DNA of 64,000 bases from JADJOY01 sp016713535 [NCBI: Deltaproteobacteria bacterium] (GCA_016713535.1 JADJOY010000020.1:216769-280768), one strand, 5' to 3'. Positions 47,210-56,994 are shown, counted from the stretch's first letter. Notes: generated from the sequence alone by a model not told the origin. A program made the numbers and translations.

Positions 47210-47347
47210 GGGAGACGCGGGAAAGCGGCGTGACGGGGGCCGAGCGCTCGGTTGAGGCGCCCGACGAGCGGATGATATACACGCGCCAGATCGTCGACGT
47301 CGCGTCGTGACGGGCGTCGACGCGGTTTGCTTCTCTCGGAGGCGACG

Positions 47348-47959
47348 ATGATCCGTCGGACGACGTCGTTCGTGGCCCTCGCCGTGCTGGCGAGCGTCTT
47401 TCTCGCACCCTCCGCCCAGGCCGCGCGCTTCTACATGGCCGGCGACCTCGGGTGGACGTTCCTGATCGGCGCCGACCAGTTCGACGACGACCTGTCGTAC
47501 GGCGGTGCGATCGGCATCGACTTCGACGGGCCCGCGCTCGAGTTCACCGCCAAGTACTCGAGCTTCGACGGCAACGAGCTCGACCTGCCGATCGTCGGCA
47601 CCGTGGGCGGCGACCTCGACGTGCTCTCGGTCGGGCTCTCGCTCCGCTACAACTTCGACGCCGGCCCGATCCGACCGTACGTGCTGATCGGCGGCGTCTA
47701 CCACGTGGTCGACTTCCAGACCTTCGACTCGGTCGACCAGGCCCAGCAGCTCCTCAAGAACGACCAGAACGAGTTCGGCCTGATCTTCGGCGGCGGCCTC
47801 GAGTTCAAGCTCGGGGACCACGTCACCCTCGGCCCCGACGTCCGGTACAACCTGGTCTTCAAGGACAGCTTTGACTCGATCCCGCAGATCGAGGACACGA
47901 ACTTCTCGGACTACCCCGACTTCCTCCAGATCACCGGCCGCGTGACGTTCTACTTCTGA
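47348..47959 (+). CDS. Outer-membrane beta-barrel protein
   Basis: 203 residues. Signal peptide (SFVALAVLASVFLAPSAQA, cleavage after AQA). The mature part is a series of amphipathic strands (FYMAGDLGWTFLIG, GGAIGIDFDGPALEFTAKYS, LSVGLSLRYNFD, IRPYVLIGGVYHVVDF, FGLIFGGGLEFKLGDHVTLG) ending in the aromatic strand QITGRVTFYF, as in OmpW/OprF-type small porins. ATG 47348 with TCGGAGG just upstream. Its promoter lies in the 138 bases shared with the divergent TVP38 gene. Confidence 0.88.
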   Translation: MIRRTTSFVALAVLASVFLAPSAQAARFYMAGDLGWTFLIGADQFDDDLSYGGAIGIDFDGPALEFTAKYSSFDGNELDLPIVGTVGGDLDVLSVGLSLRYNFDAGPIRPYVLIGGVYHVVDFQTFDSVDQAQQLLKNDQNEFGLIFGGGLEFKLGDHVTLGPDVRYNLVFKDSFDSIPQIEDTNFSDYPDFLQITGRVTFYF

Positions 47960-47964
47960 GCGAG

Positions 47965-48430
47965 CGCGGCGTCCCCGGCGGGCTCGCGCCCGCCGCTACG
48001 GCTGCGGTGCGAACCGACACCGATCGCGAGCCATCCGCCGGCCGCGCCGGCGCGCGGCCCTCCAGCCGATCGGCCATAGGCCATCCCGCGGGTGCGTAGC
48101 GGCGGCCGTCAGGCCGCCCGCGATCGGAACCGAGCGGCTCCGCCCGTGCCCACTCCCCGGCGGGCTCGCGCCCGCCGCTACACCGCCGATCCGCCGGCAC
48201 GGCCGATTCCAGCACTCGCGATGCAGCTCGTAGGGGCGGCCGCAAGGCCGCCCGGGATCGGGGCCGACCGGCTCCGCCCGTCCCCGTCCCCCGGCGGGCC
48301 GCGCCCGCCGCTCCACCTGCGCTGCGAATGGCGACCGATCCAGATCGGTCACGATTAACCCTGGAGGGCGGCGCGGTCCCTCGCGCCGCACGGGCCCACC
48401 GAGGGACCGGTGGGCCTCCAGCCAATCCGC
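47965..48430. repeat. Block of dispersed hairpin modules
   Basis: GGCGGGCTCGCGCCCGCCGC occurs at about 47978 and 48160; TAGCGGCGGCCGTCAGGCCG and TAGGGGCGGCCGCAAGGCCG stems at about 48098 and 48232; GCGATCGG..CCGA(G/C)CGGCTCCGCCCGT links them. The sub-block (hairpin, CGATCGG, CTCCGCCCG, CCCCGGCGGGC) is therefore repeated. CTGGAGGGCGGCGCGGTCCC closes it. No gene. Confidence 0.85.
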
Positions 48431-48432
48431 CA

Positions 48433-49347
48433 CTAGCGATCGACCCCGCCGACATGCGCCGGGCAATCGAGCTGCACGTCGGCGCCAGCGCTGATGCGGT
48501 GGTTGGTGCCGGGCAGCCACCCGACCAGATCGACATGATGCCGAACCGATACGCTTCGGTTCAGCCCCTGAGATGAGTCGGCCGGCGTCCCGAGCTCGAC
48601 GAAGACCCGATCCGCGCCCGATCGGCCGAGCCGATTCGTTCCCGGCGGCACGAATCCACACAGATGCGATTCCAGCCGCCACGGCACTCCATCGACGATC
48701 GTCGAATATAGAGAAGCGCGCCGCGCCATCGATCGAGGTCGGATGGCAGAACCAGGCGCACCTCCGCACCGCAAACCACGATCGTCCGCTCACAAGAGCT
48801 TGCGTGAGGGACATCCTCCGGCTGACTGCGAGCCTTGCTGGCGCGAAGCCGAGCTGCACGGTCTCCAATCGCCAACCGCTCGCGGCTCCCCTCGGACCTC
48901 CACTCGGGCCTCCCCGAGCGGTGCCCCGGAGGGGTGCCGGACGTCCGGGCCTGCTTTGGTCGCGTCGCCCGAGCCATCGCGGGCCCTTCCCACCTCGAAT
49001 CGGTATCGAGCTCCCGCGACGAGACCGCCTCGGGGCGCGATCAAGACGACGTAGTCACGGACAGCGCTCTCGTTCCCCTGAACGGCGGAGCCTGGCAGGG
49101 TGATTAGGTCGAACTCGACTTCACCGGACCCACGGTGCCCGATCCGCCGCACGCGGAACCATTCCTTCACTGGGCGCATGGCAGTAGTTGCGTTCGGCCC
49201 CCACCACGGAACGCCTAGAGCATCGCGCGCCAAAACGGTTCCGCCTGCGACCAGAAATCGGCCCAACGGAGGTGTGCAACTGCAGGCTCGGGCGGTCGTG
49301 GCGAGAGTGATCCACGAGGCGGCCACGAGGATCACCATCGCCGCCAT
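48433..49347 (-). pseudogene. Secreted protein with N-terminal Cys-Ser-Cys, broken by two frameshifts
   Basis: About 304 residues reconstructed. Signal peptide MAAMVILVAASWITLATT with ARACSC at the mature N-terminus, a start seen in many secreted bacterial proteins of unknown function. Coding sense runs through ALGVPWWGPNATTAMRPVKE, VRDYVVLIAPRGGLVAGARY, then changes frame near 48880 (to SCERTIVVCGAEVRLVLPSD) and near 48690 (to VDGVPWRLESHLCGFVPPG), ending in QLDCPAHVGGVDR. ATG 49410 is an alternative start. Base use is less GC-biased at third positions than its neighbours. Function unknown. Confidence 0.5.
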
Positions 49348-49479
49348 CGCGCTGCGGAACGGGGGCGACGGGCATAAGCGGCTCGGCTGCCGGGTGGCGA
49401 AACGGGACACGCGCCGAGACTAGGTCCGCGCTCGAGGATCGCGCAATCCCCGGCCGTATCGAGCAACCGACCACCGTCG

Positions 49480-49785
49480 CGTCCCTCCCCCCGGCGGGCT
49501 CGCGCCCGCCGCTACACCGGCCGTGCAAATCGCGATCGACGCGATCGATCCCTCGGCCGCGACGGAGCGCGGCCCTCCAGACGATCGGCCATAGGGCATC
49601 CCGCGGGTGCGTAGGGGCGGCCGTCAGGCCGCCCGCGATCGGAACCGACCTGCTCCGCCCGTGTCCGTTCCCCGGCGGGCTCGCGCCCGCCGCTACACGG
49701 GCGGTGCGGCCCGCGATCGGTCCCGATCGATCCCTCGGCCGCGACGGAGCGCGGCCCTCCAGACGATCGGCCGCGCGGCAAACCG
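49480..49785. repeat. Two near-identical tandem blocks of hairpin modules
   Basis: Both blocks contain CCCCGGCGGGCTCGCGCCCG followed by CCGCTACAC, then CGATCGATCCCTCGGCCGCG, ACGGAGCGCGGCCCTCCAGA and CGATCGGCC (about 49490-49590 and 49673-49775), with TAGGGGCGGCCGTCAGGCCG between them. The repeat distance is about 180 bases. The remainder of 49411-49851 holds no gene. Confidence 0.88.
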
Positions 49786-49851
49786 TCGTTGACGGGCGAT
49801 CCCGGCCGTGCGAGTAAGCTGCGACTCACCTCACCCCCTGGAGTCGGTCGG

Positions 49852-51795
49852 ATGCGATGGAACGAGTGGCGCGGCGCGGCCGCGCGGCGCGGGAGTTTTC
49901 TGGCGGCCGGCATTGCCGCGGCGTTCGCGGTCACTTCCTGCGGCGGTAGCGGCGGCGGTGCGGCCACGCCATCCGGCGTACCGACGACCGCGGTCGCATG
50001 CACCACCGTTACCGAGACCTGCTATTTCCCGTTCCCCACCAACCTCTTCACCCAGCCCTCCGCCACACCCACGGGGCTCGCCCTCGACATCCGCGCGGCC
50101 AACTTCCCGTCGCCGGTGACCGAGGCGGTGCTGCGCACCTACCCACCCGAGCTCCTGAACGGCAACGACGGGTTCAGCGCGCTGGCACCGGTGATCGTGC
50201 CGCTGCCCGAGCTGCCGGATCCGGCGTCGCTGCCCGCCACGCCGGCCGCGTCGGTCGAGCCGGACGCCAGCATCCGCATCTGGGACGTCGACGCCGGTGC
50301 TCCGGTCGCCTTCCGTGCTCTCCTCGACGATCACGCGCTCCGCGACGCGGTCCCGCACGCGATCCTCGGCCTCGTGCCGCAAGCGCCGTTCGCGAACGGC
50401 CACACGTTCGTCGCCCTCGTCACCGACCGGGTGCGAACCGAATCGGGCGCGCCGATGCCGGCCTTCGACGGCTTCCGCCGCGTGGTCGACGGCGCGGCCA
50501 GCGCCACCGGCGCGGGCTCGGACGCCGACGTGGTGCGCGCCGCTTACCAGCCGGTGCTCGCCTCGATCCGCGGCGCCATGAGCGAGGACCCGGCCCACGC
50601 CGTCCTCGCCACGAGCTTCACGGTCCGCAGCAACGAGCCGATCACCCGCAAGATGCGGGCGCTCACCCAGGCCGTCATCACACGCAACAAGGCCAACCCG
50701 CCGCGCTTCCGCGTCGACCAGGTGGTGCCGCCGCTACCGGCGCTCGAGACCAAGGGGGTCGAGAACGGCGTGATCGGCTACATGACCGCGCCCGACTACC
50801 GCGACGCCGATCACCGCATCGTGTGGGACGCGCAGGGCCGCCCCGTGGAGCAGCGCGAGCACGAGCTCGAGTTCCTGCTCAAGCTGCCCAAGGCGGGCGC
50901 CGGCCGCGCGCCGGTGGTGGTGTTCGGTCACGGGCTCGGCGCGATCAAGGAGACCCTGCTCCAGGTCAGCTCGATCCTCGGCGAGCGCGGCTACGCGACC
51001 ATCGGCATCGACGTGGTGGCGCACGGCTCGCGGATCGGCGAGGACGGTTTCATCGCCAGCTACTTCGCGTTCGAGCGCCTCCTCGAGACTCGCGACGCGT
51101 TCCTGCAGACGATCGCCGACGAGGTCCAGCTCGTGCGCCTCCTCCAGGGTGCGCTCACGAGCCTCGACGTGGCGCCGGCCGGCGGCGACGGCGTGCCCGA
51201 TCTCGCCCCCGGCCCGATCGCGTTCATCGGCCAGTCGCTCGGCACCGTGCTCGGCGGCACCTACCTCGCGGTCGAGCCCGCGATCGGCGCTGGCGTTTTG
51301 AACGTGCCGGGTGGTGGGTTCGCGAGCTTGCTCCAGCAGAGCGACCAGCTCGGCAGCATCCTCGACAGCTTCCTGCCCGCTGGCGCCACCGCCGACGACC
51401 GCATGGTGCTGATCCCGCTCGCGCAGATGCTGGTCGACGACGTCGACCCCGCGAACTTCGGCCCGCACGTGATCGAGGACCCGTTCCCCGGCAACCAGCC
51501 CAAGGACGTGCTCATCCAGGAGTCGATGGGCGACGGCATCATGCCCAACACCTCGACCGAGCTGCTCGCCGGCTCGCTCGGCATGCCGCAGGTCGAGCCC
51601 GAGCTCGAGCCGATCTTCGGCCTCGCCAAGGTGGCGGCGCCCGCCACGGGCAGCGGCCTCTACCAGTTCCACGTCAGCGACAACGGCTTCGTGAACCACG
51701 GCTTCCTGCTGTCGCGCCCCGGCGCGCTCGACCAGGTCGCCGACTTCATCGACAGCCGCGCGCGCACCGGCACCGCCCGCATCGACGCCGAATGA
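49852..51795 (+). CDS. Lipase-like alpha/beta-hydrolase lipoprotein, copy 1
   Basis: 647 residues. Lipobox AVTSC (Cys30). The N-terminal about 300 residues (PTNLFTQPSATPTGLALDIR, FSALAPVIVPLPELPDPASL, VALVTDRVRTESG, FTVRSNEPITRKMRAL) resemble the Lipase_bact_N module of secreted bacterial lipases. The catalytic domain has PVVVFGHGLGAIKETLLQ, YATIGIDVVAHGSR and nucleophile Ser462 in FIGQSLGTVLGG, with a C-terminal His in FHVSDNGFVNHGFLLS. Probably a surface or periplasmic ester hydrolase. ATG 49852 has CTGGAG upstream. Overlaps the paralogue by four bases (ATGA). Confidence 0.88.
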   Translation: MRWNEWRGAAARRGSFLAAGIAAAFAVTSCGGSGGGAATPSGVPTTAVACTTVTETCYFPFPTNLFTQPSATPTGLALDIRAANFPSPVTEAVLRTYPPELLNGNDGFSALAPVIVPLPELPDPASLPATPAASVEPDASIRIWDVDAGAPVAFRALLDDHALRDAVPHAILGLVPQAPFANGHTFVALVTDRVRTESGAPMPAFDGFRRVVDGAASATGAGSDADVVRAAYQPVLASIRGAMSEDPAHAVLATSFTVRSNEPITRKMRALTQAVITRNKANPPRFRVDQVVPPLPALETKGVENGVIGYMTAPDYRDADHRIVWDAQGRPVEQREHELEFLLKLPKAGAGRAPVVVFGHGLGAIKETLLQVSSILGERGYATIGIDVVAHGSRIGEDGFIASYFAFERLLETRDAFLQTIADEVQLVRLLQGALTSLDVAPAGGDGVPDLAPGPIAFIGQSLGTVLGGTYLAVEPAIGAGVLNVPGGGFASLLQQSDQLGSILDSFLPAGATADDRMVLIPLAQMLVDDVDPANFGPHVIEDPFPGNQPKDVLIQESMGDGIMPNTSTELLAGSLGMPQVEPELEPIFGLAKVAAPATGSGLYQFHVSDNGFVNHGFLLSRPGALDQVADFIDSRARTGTARIDAE

Positions 51796-53723
51796 CGTCG
51801 CGGCGCGCACGTCCGCGACCGCGCGCGCGAGCCGGCGCGGCGCTCGGTGCGCTCGCGCTCCTCGCACCGGCGTGCAGCGACGGAGGCCACGGCGCGGCCC
51901 CCACTCCGCCCGGCGTCCCCGCGAGCGCCGTCGCCTGCACCACGCTCAGCGACGACTGTGCGCTGCCGCTGCCGAGCAACCTCTTCACCCGGCCCGCCGC
52001 GACGGCCACCGGTGTGGCCCTCGACCTCCACGCCGAGACCTTCACCACACCCGCGACGGCCGAGATGATCCGCCGCTACCCGCCCGAGCTCTTCGCCGGG
52101 ATCGATGGGTGGAGCGCGCTCGCGCCGGTGACGATGCCGCTTCCCGCGCCGCCGGATCCGTCGTCGCTGCCGGCGACACCGGCCGACTCGGTGGCATCGG
52201 CCGCCAGCGTGCGCCTGTGGGACGTCGAGGCGGGCGAGGCGCTCGCGTTCTCGGCGATCCTCGACGAGCGCGCGGCGAGCGAGGCTCCGCCGCGCGCGAT
52301 CGTCTCGCTCGTCCCGCAGCGGCCGTTCACTCCCGGCCACACCGTGGTCGCGCTCGTCACCGATCGCGTGCGCACCGCGGAGGGCGCGCCGATGCCACCG
52401 TTCGCGGGCTTCGCGCGCCTCCTCGCCGCCACCGGCGCGAGCGACGGCGAGGCCGAGCGCGTGCGTGCCGCCATGGCGCCCGTCCTCGCGACGATCCGCG
52501 ACGCGCTCGGCGAGGATCCGGCCCGCCTCGTCCTCGCGACCTCGTTCACGGTCCGCAGCAACGAGCCGACCACCCGCGACATGCGCGCCCTCGCGAGCGC
52601 GATCGCCGAGCGCGCCCGCGCGAAGCCGCCGCGCTTCCACCTCGACCAGATCGTCGCGCCGCTGCCCGCGCTCGAGACCAAGGGCGTCGCGGCGGGCGTG
52701 ATCGGCCACCTCACCGCGCCCGACTATCGCGACGCGAGCCACCGCATCGTGTGGGACGAGCGCGGACGGCCCGTCGAGCAGCGCGAGCACTCGCTCGAGT
52801 TCGTGCTCAAGCTCCCCAGGGCCGGCGCCGGACGCGCGCCGGTGGTGGTGTTCGGTCACGGCTTCGGCGCCTTCAAGGAGACGCTGCTCCAGATCAGCAG
52901 CGCCGTGGGCCAGCGCGGCTACGCGACGATCGGCATCGACCTCCCTGGCCACGGCAGCCGCCTCGGCGAGGACGGCGTCGTCGACGATTACCTGACACCG
53001 GAGCGCCTCCTCGCTGCACGCGACCTCTTCCTCCAGGGGATCGCCGACCAGCTTCAGCTCGTGCGGCTGCTCCAGGGCGAGCTGACCGCGCTCGACGTGT
53101 CGCCGAGCGGCGGCGACGGCGTGCCCGACCTCGCACCCTCGCCCATCGCCTACGTCGGCCAATCGCTCGGCTCGACGCTCGGCGGCGTGCTGCTGGCCAC
53201 CGAAACGGCGATCGGCGCGGCCGTTCTCAACGTCCCCGGGGCGGGCTTCGTTTCGCTCTTCCAGCTCGGCCCCGGCCTCGCGAACCTCCTCGACGGAATG
53301 CTGCCCGCGGACTCCAGCGCGACCGATCGGCTGGTGCTCGTGCCGCTCCTCCAGCTCCTCTTCGACGACGTCGACCCGGGGAACTTCGCCGCGCACGTGA
53401 TCGACGAGCCGTTCCCCGGCCAGCGCCCGAAAGACGTGCTGCTCCAGCAGGCGATGGACGACCAGGACGTGCCCGCCACCGCGACCGCGCTCTTCGCCGG
53501 CGCGCTCGGCGTCGCCCAGGTGGAGCCGAGCCTGGCCCCGGTCTTCGGCCTCGAATCCGTGGCCGCGCCCGCCGCCGGCAGCGGCCTCTACCAGTTCCAC
53601 GTCAGTAACACTCCCTCGCTCAACCACCTCCTCGCGCTGTCACGGCCCGGTGCCCTGAACCAGCTCGCGGACTTCATCGACAGTCGCGCGCGCACCGGTT
53701 CCGCGCGCATCGACGCCGAATAA
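51792..53723 (+). CDS. Lipase-like alpha/beta-hydrolase lipoprotein, copy 2 (tandem paralogue)
   Basis: 643 residues and collinear with copy 1 throughout (PPRFHLDQIVAPLPALETKG, PVVVFGHGFGAFKETLLQ, DFIDSRARTGSARIDAE at the end). Lipobox LLAPAC. Nucleophile Ser458 in YVGQSLGSTLGG; the late His region reads FHVSNTPSLNHLLALS. ATG 51792 overlaps the stop of copy 1, so both are made from one mRNA. Divergence is greatest in the N-terminal module, which could shift substrate range. No frameshift in either copy. Confidence 0.88.
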   Translation: MTSRRARPRPRARAGAALGALALLAPACSDGGHGAAPTPPGVPASAVACTTLSDDCALPLPSNLFTRPAATATGVALDLHAETFTTPATAEMIRRYPPELFAGIDGWSALAPVTMPLPAPPDPSSLPATPADSVASAASVRLWDVEAGEALAFSAILDERAASEAPPRAIVSLVPQRPFTPGHTVVALVTDRVRTAEGAPMPPFAGFARLLAATGASDGEAERVRAAMAPVLATIRDALGEDPARLVLATSFTVRSNEPTTRDMRALASAIAERARAKPPRFHLDQIVAPLPALETKGVAAGVIGHLTAPDYRDASHRIVWDERGRPVEQREHSLEFVLKLPRAGAGRAPVVVFGHGFGAFKETLLQISSAVGQRGYATIGIDLPGHGSRLGEDGVVDDYLTPERLLAARDLFLQGIADQLQLVRLLQGELTALDVSPSGGDGVPDLAPSPIAYVGQSLGSTLGGVLLATETAIGAAVLNVPGAGFVSLFQLGPGLANLLDGMLPADSSATDRLVLVPLLQLLFDDVDPGNFAAHVIDEPFPGQRPKDVLLQQAMDDQDVPATATALFAGALGVAQVEPSLAPVFGLESVAAPAAGSGLYQFHVSNTPSLNHLLALSRPGALNQLADFIDSRARTGSARIDAE

Positions 53724-53887
53724 TCGGCCTCCGCACGCACATTTCGCGTTCCGCGGCCGCCGCGATCGATCGCTGGCACCCGCCTTGCGACGCCTTGCCG
53801 CGTTCGGGCGCCGGACCGGTTCGCGGGGGCCGGGGGGCCGCCCCGAGCGAGGTCGGCTCCGCGCGACCCGGGTGGAGTAGCGCGGGC

Positions 53888-53914
53888 TTGCCGCACCGCG
53901 TCGAGATGCGGCAA
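53888..53914 (+). promoter_or_regulatory. Inverted repeat upstream of pntAA
   Basis: A perfect 8-bp inverted repeat TTGCCGCA / TGCGGCAA with an 11-base loop, 58 bases before the pntAA start. It may be an operator or a leader stem. The remainder of the 249-base gap (53724-53972) has no gene; a GGGAGG ribosome site lies at 53961. Confidence 0.4.
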
Positions 53915-53972
53915 AACCACCTGTTCCGAGCACCTCGACCGACGACCTCATCCCCATCTTCAGGGAGGTTCC

Positions 53973-55190
53973 ATGATCGCCGGAGTTCTCCGGGAAACCT
54001 GTCCCGGTGAGAAGCGCGTGGCCCTCGTTCCCGCGGTCGTTCCATCCCTCACCAAGGCCGGTATCCAGGTCTTGATCGAGGCCGGAGCCGGCGACGCCGC
54101 GGGGTTTCCCGACGCCGGGTACAAGGACAAGGGCGCCGAGATCGTCGCGAGCCGCGACGAGATCCTCGCCAAGGCCGACTGCCTGCTGCAGGTCCGCACC
54201 TTGGGCGCCAACCCCGACGCGGGGCGCGCCGACCTCGAGAAGCTGCGCGCCGGTCAGTGGGTGATCGGCCACGCCGATCCCCTCGCCGCTCCCGAGCGCG
54301 CGACGGACCTCGCGGTCAAGGGCGTGTCCGCCTTCGCCCTCGAGCTGGTGCCGCGCACCACCCGCGCGCAGGCGATGGACGTGCTCAGCTCGCAGGCGGG
54401 CATGGCCGGCTACAAGGCGGTGCTGATCGCCGCCGAGGCGGTGCCGCGGATGTTCCCGATGATGATGACCGCGGCCGGCACCGTGACGCCGGCCAAGGTG
54501 TTCGTGATCGGCGCCGGTGTCGCGGGCCTGCAGGCGATCGCCACCGCGCGACGGCTGGGCGCGGTGGTCGAGGGCTACGACGTGCGCCCGGCGGTGAAGG
54601 AGCAGGTCATGAGCCTCGGGGCGAAGTTCCTCGAGATCCCGCTCGACACCGCGAGCGCCGAGGGCTCGGGGGGCTACGCCAAGGCGCTCGGCGAGGAGTT
54701 CTACAAGCGCCAGCGCGAGCTCATGGGCAAGTCGATCGCCGTGAGCGACGTGGTCATCTGCACCGCCGCGGTGCCGGGCGGCAAGGCGCCCGTGCTGGTC
54801 ACCGCCGAGCAGGTCAAGGCGATGAGCCCGGGCTCGGTGATCGTCGACCTCGCCGCCGAGCGCGGCGGCAACTGCGAGCTCACCCAGTCGGGAAAGATCG
54901 TGGTTGAGCACGGTGTCACGATCGTCGGCACGCTCAACCTGCCGGCAACGGTCGCGTACCACGCGAGCCAGCTCTACGCGAAGAACATCGTCACCTTCCT
55001 GCTGCACGTCGTGAAGACCTCGGGCGGCGACGCCAAGGCCGGCACTGTCCCGGTTCCGCGCGAGGACGAGATCGTGCGCGAGACCCTCACCACGTTCGGC
55101 GGCGAGGTGGTGCACGCGAAGCTGCGCGAGATGCTCAAGCTGCCCGCGCTCGCGGCGCCCGCGAGCGACGCGCCGGCGAAGAGCGCCTGA
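53973..55190 (+). CDS. pntAA: NAD(P) transhydrogenase subunit alpha, NAD-binding part
   Basis: 405 residues. NAD(H)-binding dI component of the proton-translocating transhydrogenase. MIAGVLRETCPGEKRVALVP, the RQD-loop-like SRTTRAQAMDVLSSQAGMAG region (here PRTTRAQAMDVLSSQA), KVFVIGAGVAGLQAIATARR (Rossmann GxGxxG), YDVRPAVKEQV and ICTAAVPGGKAPVLVT are diagnostic. The membrane part is encoded separately, as in the three-subunit form. First gene of an operon; GGGAGG lies upstream of ATG 53973. Confidence 0.96.
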   Translation: MIAGVLRETCPGEKRVALVPAVVPSLTKAGIQVLIEAGAGDAAGFPDAGYKDKGAEIVASRDEILAKADCLLQVRTLGANPDAGRADLEKLRAGQWVIGHADPLAAPERATDLAVKGVSAFALELVPRTTRAQAMDVLSSQAGMAGYKAVLIAAEAVPRMFPMMMTAAGTVTPAKVFVIGAGVAGLQAIATARRLGAVVEGYDVRPAVKEQVMSLGAKFLEIPLDTASAEGSGGYAKALGEEFYKRQRELMGKSIAVSDVVICTAAVPGGKAPVLVTAEQVKAMSPGSVIVDLAAERGGNCELTQSGKIVVEHGVTIVGTLNLPATVAYHASQLYAKNIVTFLLHVVKTSGGDAKAGTVPVPREDEIVRETLTTFGGEVVHAKLREMLKLPALAAPASDAPAKSA

Positions 55191-55248
55191 TCGACTTCGA
55201 CTTCCCCGAGACGAACACAGGTTCCCACCGGAAAGGAGCCCGTCCGCC

Positions 55249-55554
55249 GTGGACATCAAACTCACGTTGAGCCTCTACATCTTCATGCTCGCGACCTTCC
55301 TCGGGATCGAGGTGATCCGCGGCGTGTCGCGGCTCCTGCACACGCCGCTCATGTCGCTCACCAACGCGATCTCCGCGATCGCGGTGGTCGGTGCGATCCA
55401 GATCGCCGGGGCCGCGCCCGAGCACACGACGCCGTTCGCCGAGTGGCTGGGCGCGATCGCGGTGTTCGCGTCCACGACCAACATCGTGTCCGGCTTCCTC
55501 CTCACGGACCGGATGCTCAAGATGTTCAAGAAGCGGGAGCCAGCGAAGCCATGA
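55249..55554 (+). CDS. pntAB: NAD(P) transhydrogenase subunit alpha, membrane part
   Basis: 101 residues, three to four helices (LSLYIFMLATFLGIEVIRGV, LTNAISAIAVVGAIQIAG, WLGAIAVFASTTNIVSGFLL). Forms the proton channel with PntB. GTG start 55249 with GAAAGGAG at 55231. The motif TPLMSLTNAISAI is family-typical. Stop overlaps the pntB start (ATGA). Confidence 0.95.
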   Translation: MDIKLTLSLYIFMLATFLGIEVIRGVSRLLHTPLMSLTNAISAIAVVGAIQIAGAAPEHTTPFAEWLGAIAVFASTTNIVSGFLLTDRMLKMFKKREPAKP

Positions 55555-56936
55555 GCTCTCTCATCACGCTGATCTATCTCATCGCCTCCGCGGCGTTCAT
55601 CCTCTCGCTCAAGTGGATGAGCGACCCCAAGACCGCGCGCCGTGGTGTGTTCGCCGGCGTGCTGGGAATGACGGCCGCGGTCATCGGCACGCTCTTCCTC
55701 CCCAACGTCAGCCACTACACGCCGATCCTGATCGCGCTGGTGCTCGGCACCATCGTCGGCATCCCGATCTCACGGGTGGCCATGACCGCGGTGCCGCAGC
55801 GGACCGCGATCTCGCACGCGTTCGGCGCGCTCGCCGCGGCGCTGGTCGGCACCGCCGAGTACTACCTGCACGCGCCGCACATCGCGAGATTCACGATGGG
55901 CGCCATCGTCTTCGAGACGCTGCTCGGCTTCCTGACCTTCACCGGCAGCGTGATGGCGTTCGCGAAGCTCCAGGAGCTGATCCCCACCCGCCCGATCACC
56001 TTCAAGGGCCAGAACAAGTTCAACTTCGCGCTGCTCGGCACCGCGGCGCTGATCGGCGTGATCCTGGTGATCGCGCCCGGGCTCAAGTTCCTCTTCCCGA
56101 TCTTCGCGCTGCTCGCCCTCGCCTTCGGTGTGCTGCTGATCATCCCGATCGGCGGCGCCGACATGCCGACCGTCATCTCGCTCTTGAACTCCTACGCCGG
56201 CCTCGCGGCCGTGGCGATGGGCTTCGTGCTCGACAGCCAGCTCCTCATCATCGCCGGCGCGCTCGACGGAGCGTCCGGTCTGATCCTGTCGATCATCATG
56301 TGCAAGGCGATGAACCGCTCGTTCACCAACGTGCTGTTCGGAGCGTTCGGGCAGGTGCAGACGGCGGCGGTCGGCGAAGCGGAGACGCGCGTCGTGAAGA
56401 GCGCGAGCGCCGAGGAGGCGGGCCAGGTCCTCGAGAACTCGCAGCTCGTGGTGATCATCCCGGGCTACGGCATGGCGGTGGCGCAAGCGCAGCACAAGGT
56501 GCGCGAGCTCTACGACGCGCTCACCAAGAAGGGCGTCGACGTGCGTTTCGCGATCCACCCGGTGGCGGGCCGCATGCCCGGCCACATGAACGTGCTGCTC
56601 GCCGAGGCGGACATCCCGTACGACAAGCTCATCGAGATGGACGACATCAACCCGGACATGCCGCAGGCCGACGTGGCGCTGGTGATCGGCGCCAACGACG
56701 TCACCAACCCGGCGGCGCGCCACGACAAGTCGAGCCCGATCTTCGGCATGCCGATCATCGACTGCGACAAGGCGCGCACCGTGATGGTGATCAAGCGCTC
56801 CATGAACCCGGGCTTCGCCGGCATCGAGAACGAGCTCTACTTCGACGAGAAGACGCTCATGCTGTTCGGCGACGCGAAGGGCTTCGTGGCCGAGATCGTG
56901 AAGTCCCTGACCGGCGGGAGCGGCATGGGGCATTGA
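55551..56936 (+). CDS. pntB: NAD(P) transhydrogenase subunit beta
   Basis: 461 residues. About nine membrane helices (1-270) followed by the NADP(H)-binding dIII domain: VVIIPGYGMAVAQAQHKVRE, FAIHPVAGRMPGHMNVLLAE, ALVIGANDVTNPAARHDKSS, IFGMPIIDCDKARTVMVIKR and SMNPGFAGIENELYFDEKT, all near-invariant. Couples proton entry to NADPH formation from NADH and NADP+. ATG 55551 overlaps pntAB. Followed by a terminator. Confidence 0.97.
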   Translation: MSSLITLIYLIASAAFILSLKWMSDPKTARRGVFAGVLGMTAAVIGTLFLPNVSHYTPILIALVLGTIVGIPISRVAMTAVPQRTAISHAFGALAAALVGTAEYYLHAPHIARFTMGAIVFETLLGFLTFTGSVMAFAKLQELIPTRPITFKGQNKFNFALLGTAALIGVILVIAPGLKFLFPIFALLALAFGVLLIIPIGGADMPTVISLLNSYAGLAAVAMGFVLDSQLLIIAGALDGASGLILSIIMCKAMNRSFTNVLFGAFGQVQTAAVGEAETRVVKSASAEEAGQVLENSQLVVIIPGYGMAVAQAQHKVRELYDALTKKGVDVRFAIHPVAGRMPGHMNVLLAEADIPYDKLIEMDDINPDMPQADVALVIGANDVTNPAARHDKSSPIFGMPIIDCDKARTVMVIKRSMNPGFAGIENELYFDEKTLMLFGDAKGFVAEIVKSLTGGSGMGH

Positions 56937-56964
56937 GCCCTCGCTCGATTCGCGCTGGTAGGAG

Positions 56965-56994
56965 CGGGGCGGCCCAGACGGGCCGCCCCGTTTT
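56965..56994 (+). terminator. Rho-independent terminator of the pnt operon
   Basis: Perfect 11-bp stem CGGGGCGGCCC / GGGCCGCCCCG with loop AGAC, then TTTT, 29 bases after the pntB stop. Confidence 0.9.

Noticed and set aside
49998-51790. Open frame continuing through the first lipase in another frame into the second lipase
   Set aside because: Arg-rich nonsense until the ATG at 51792; only the second lipase part is real.
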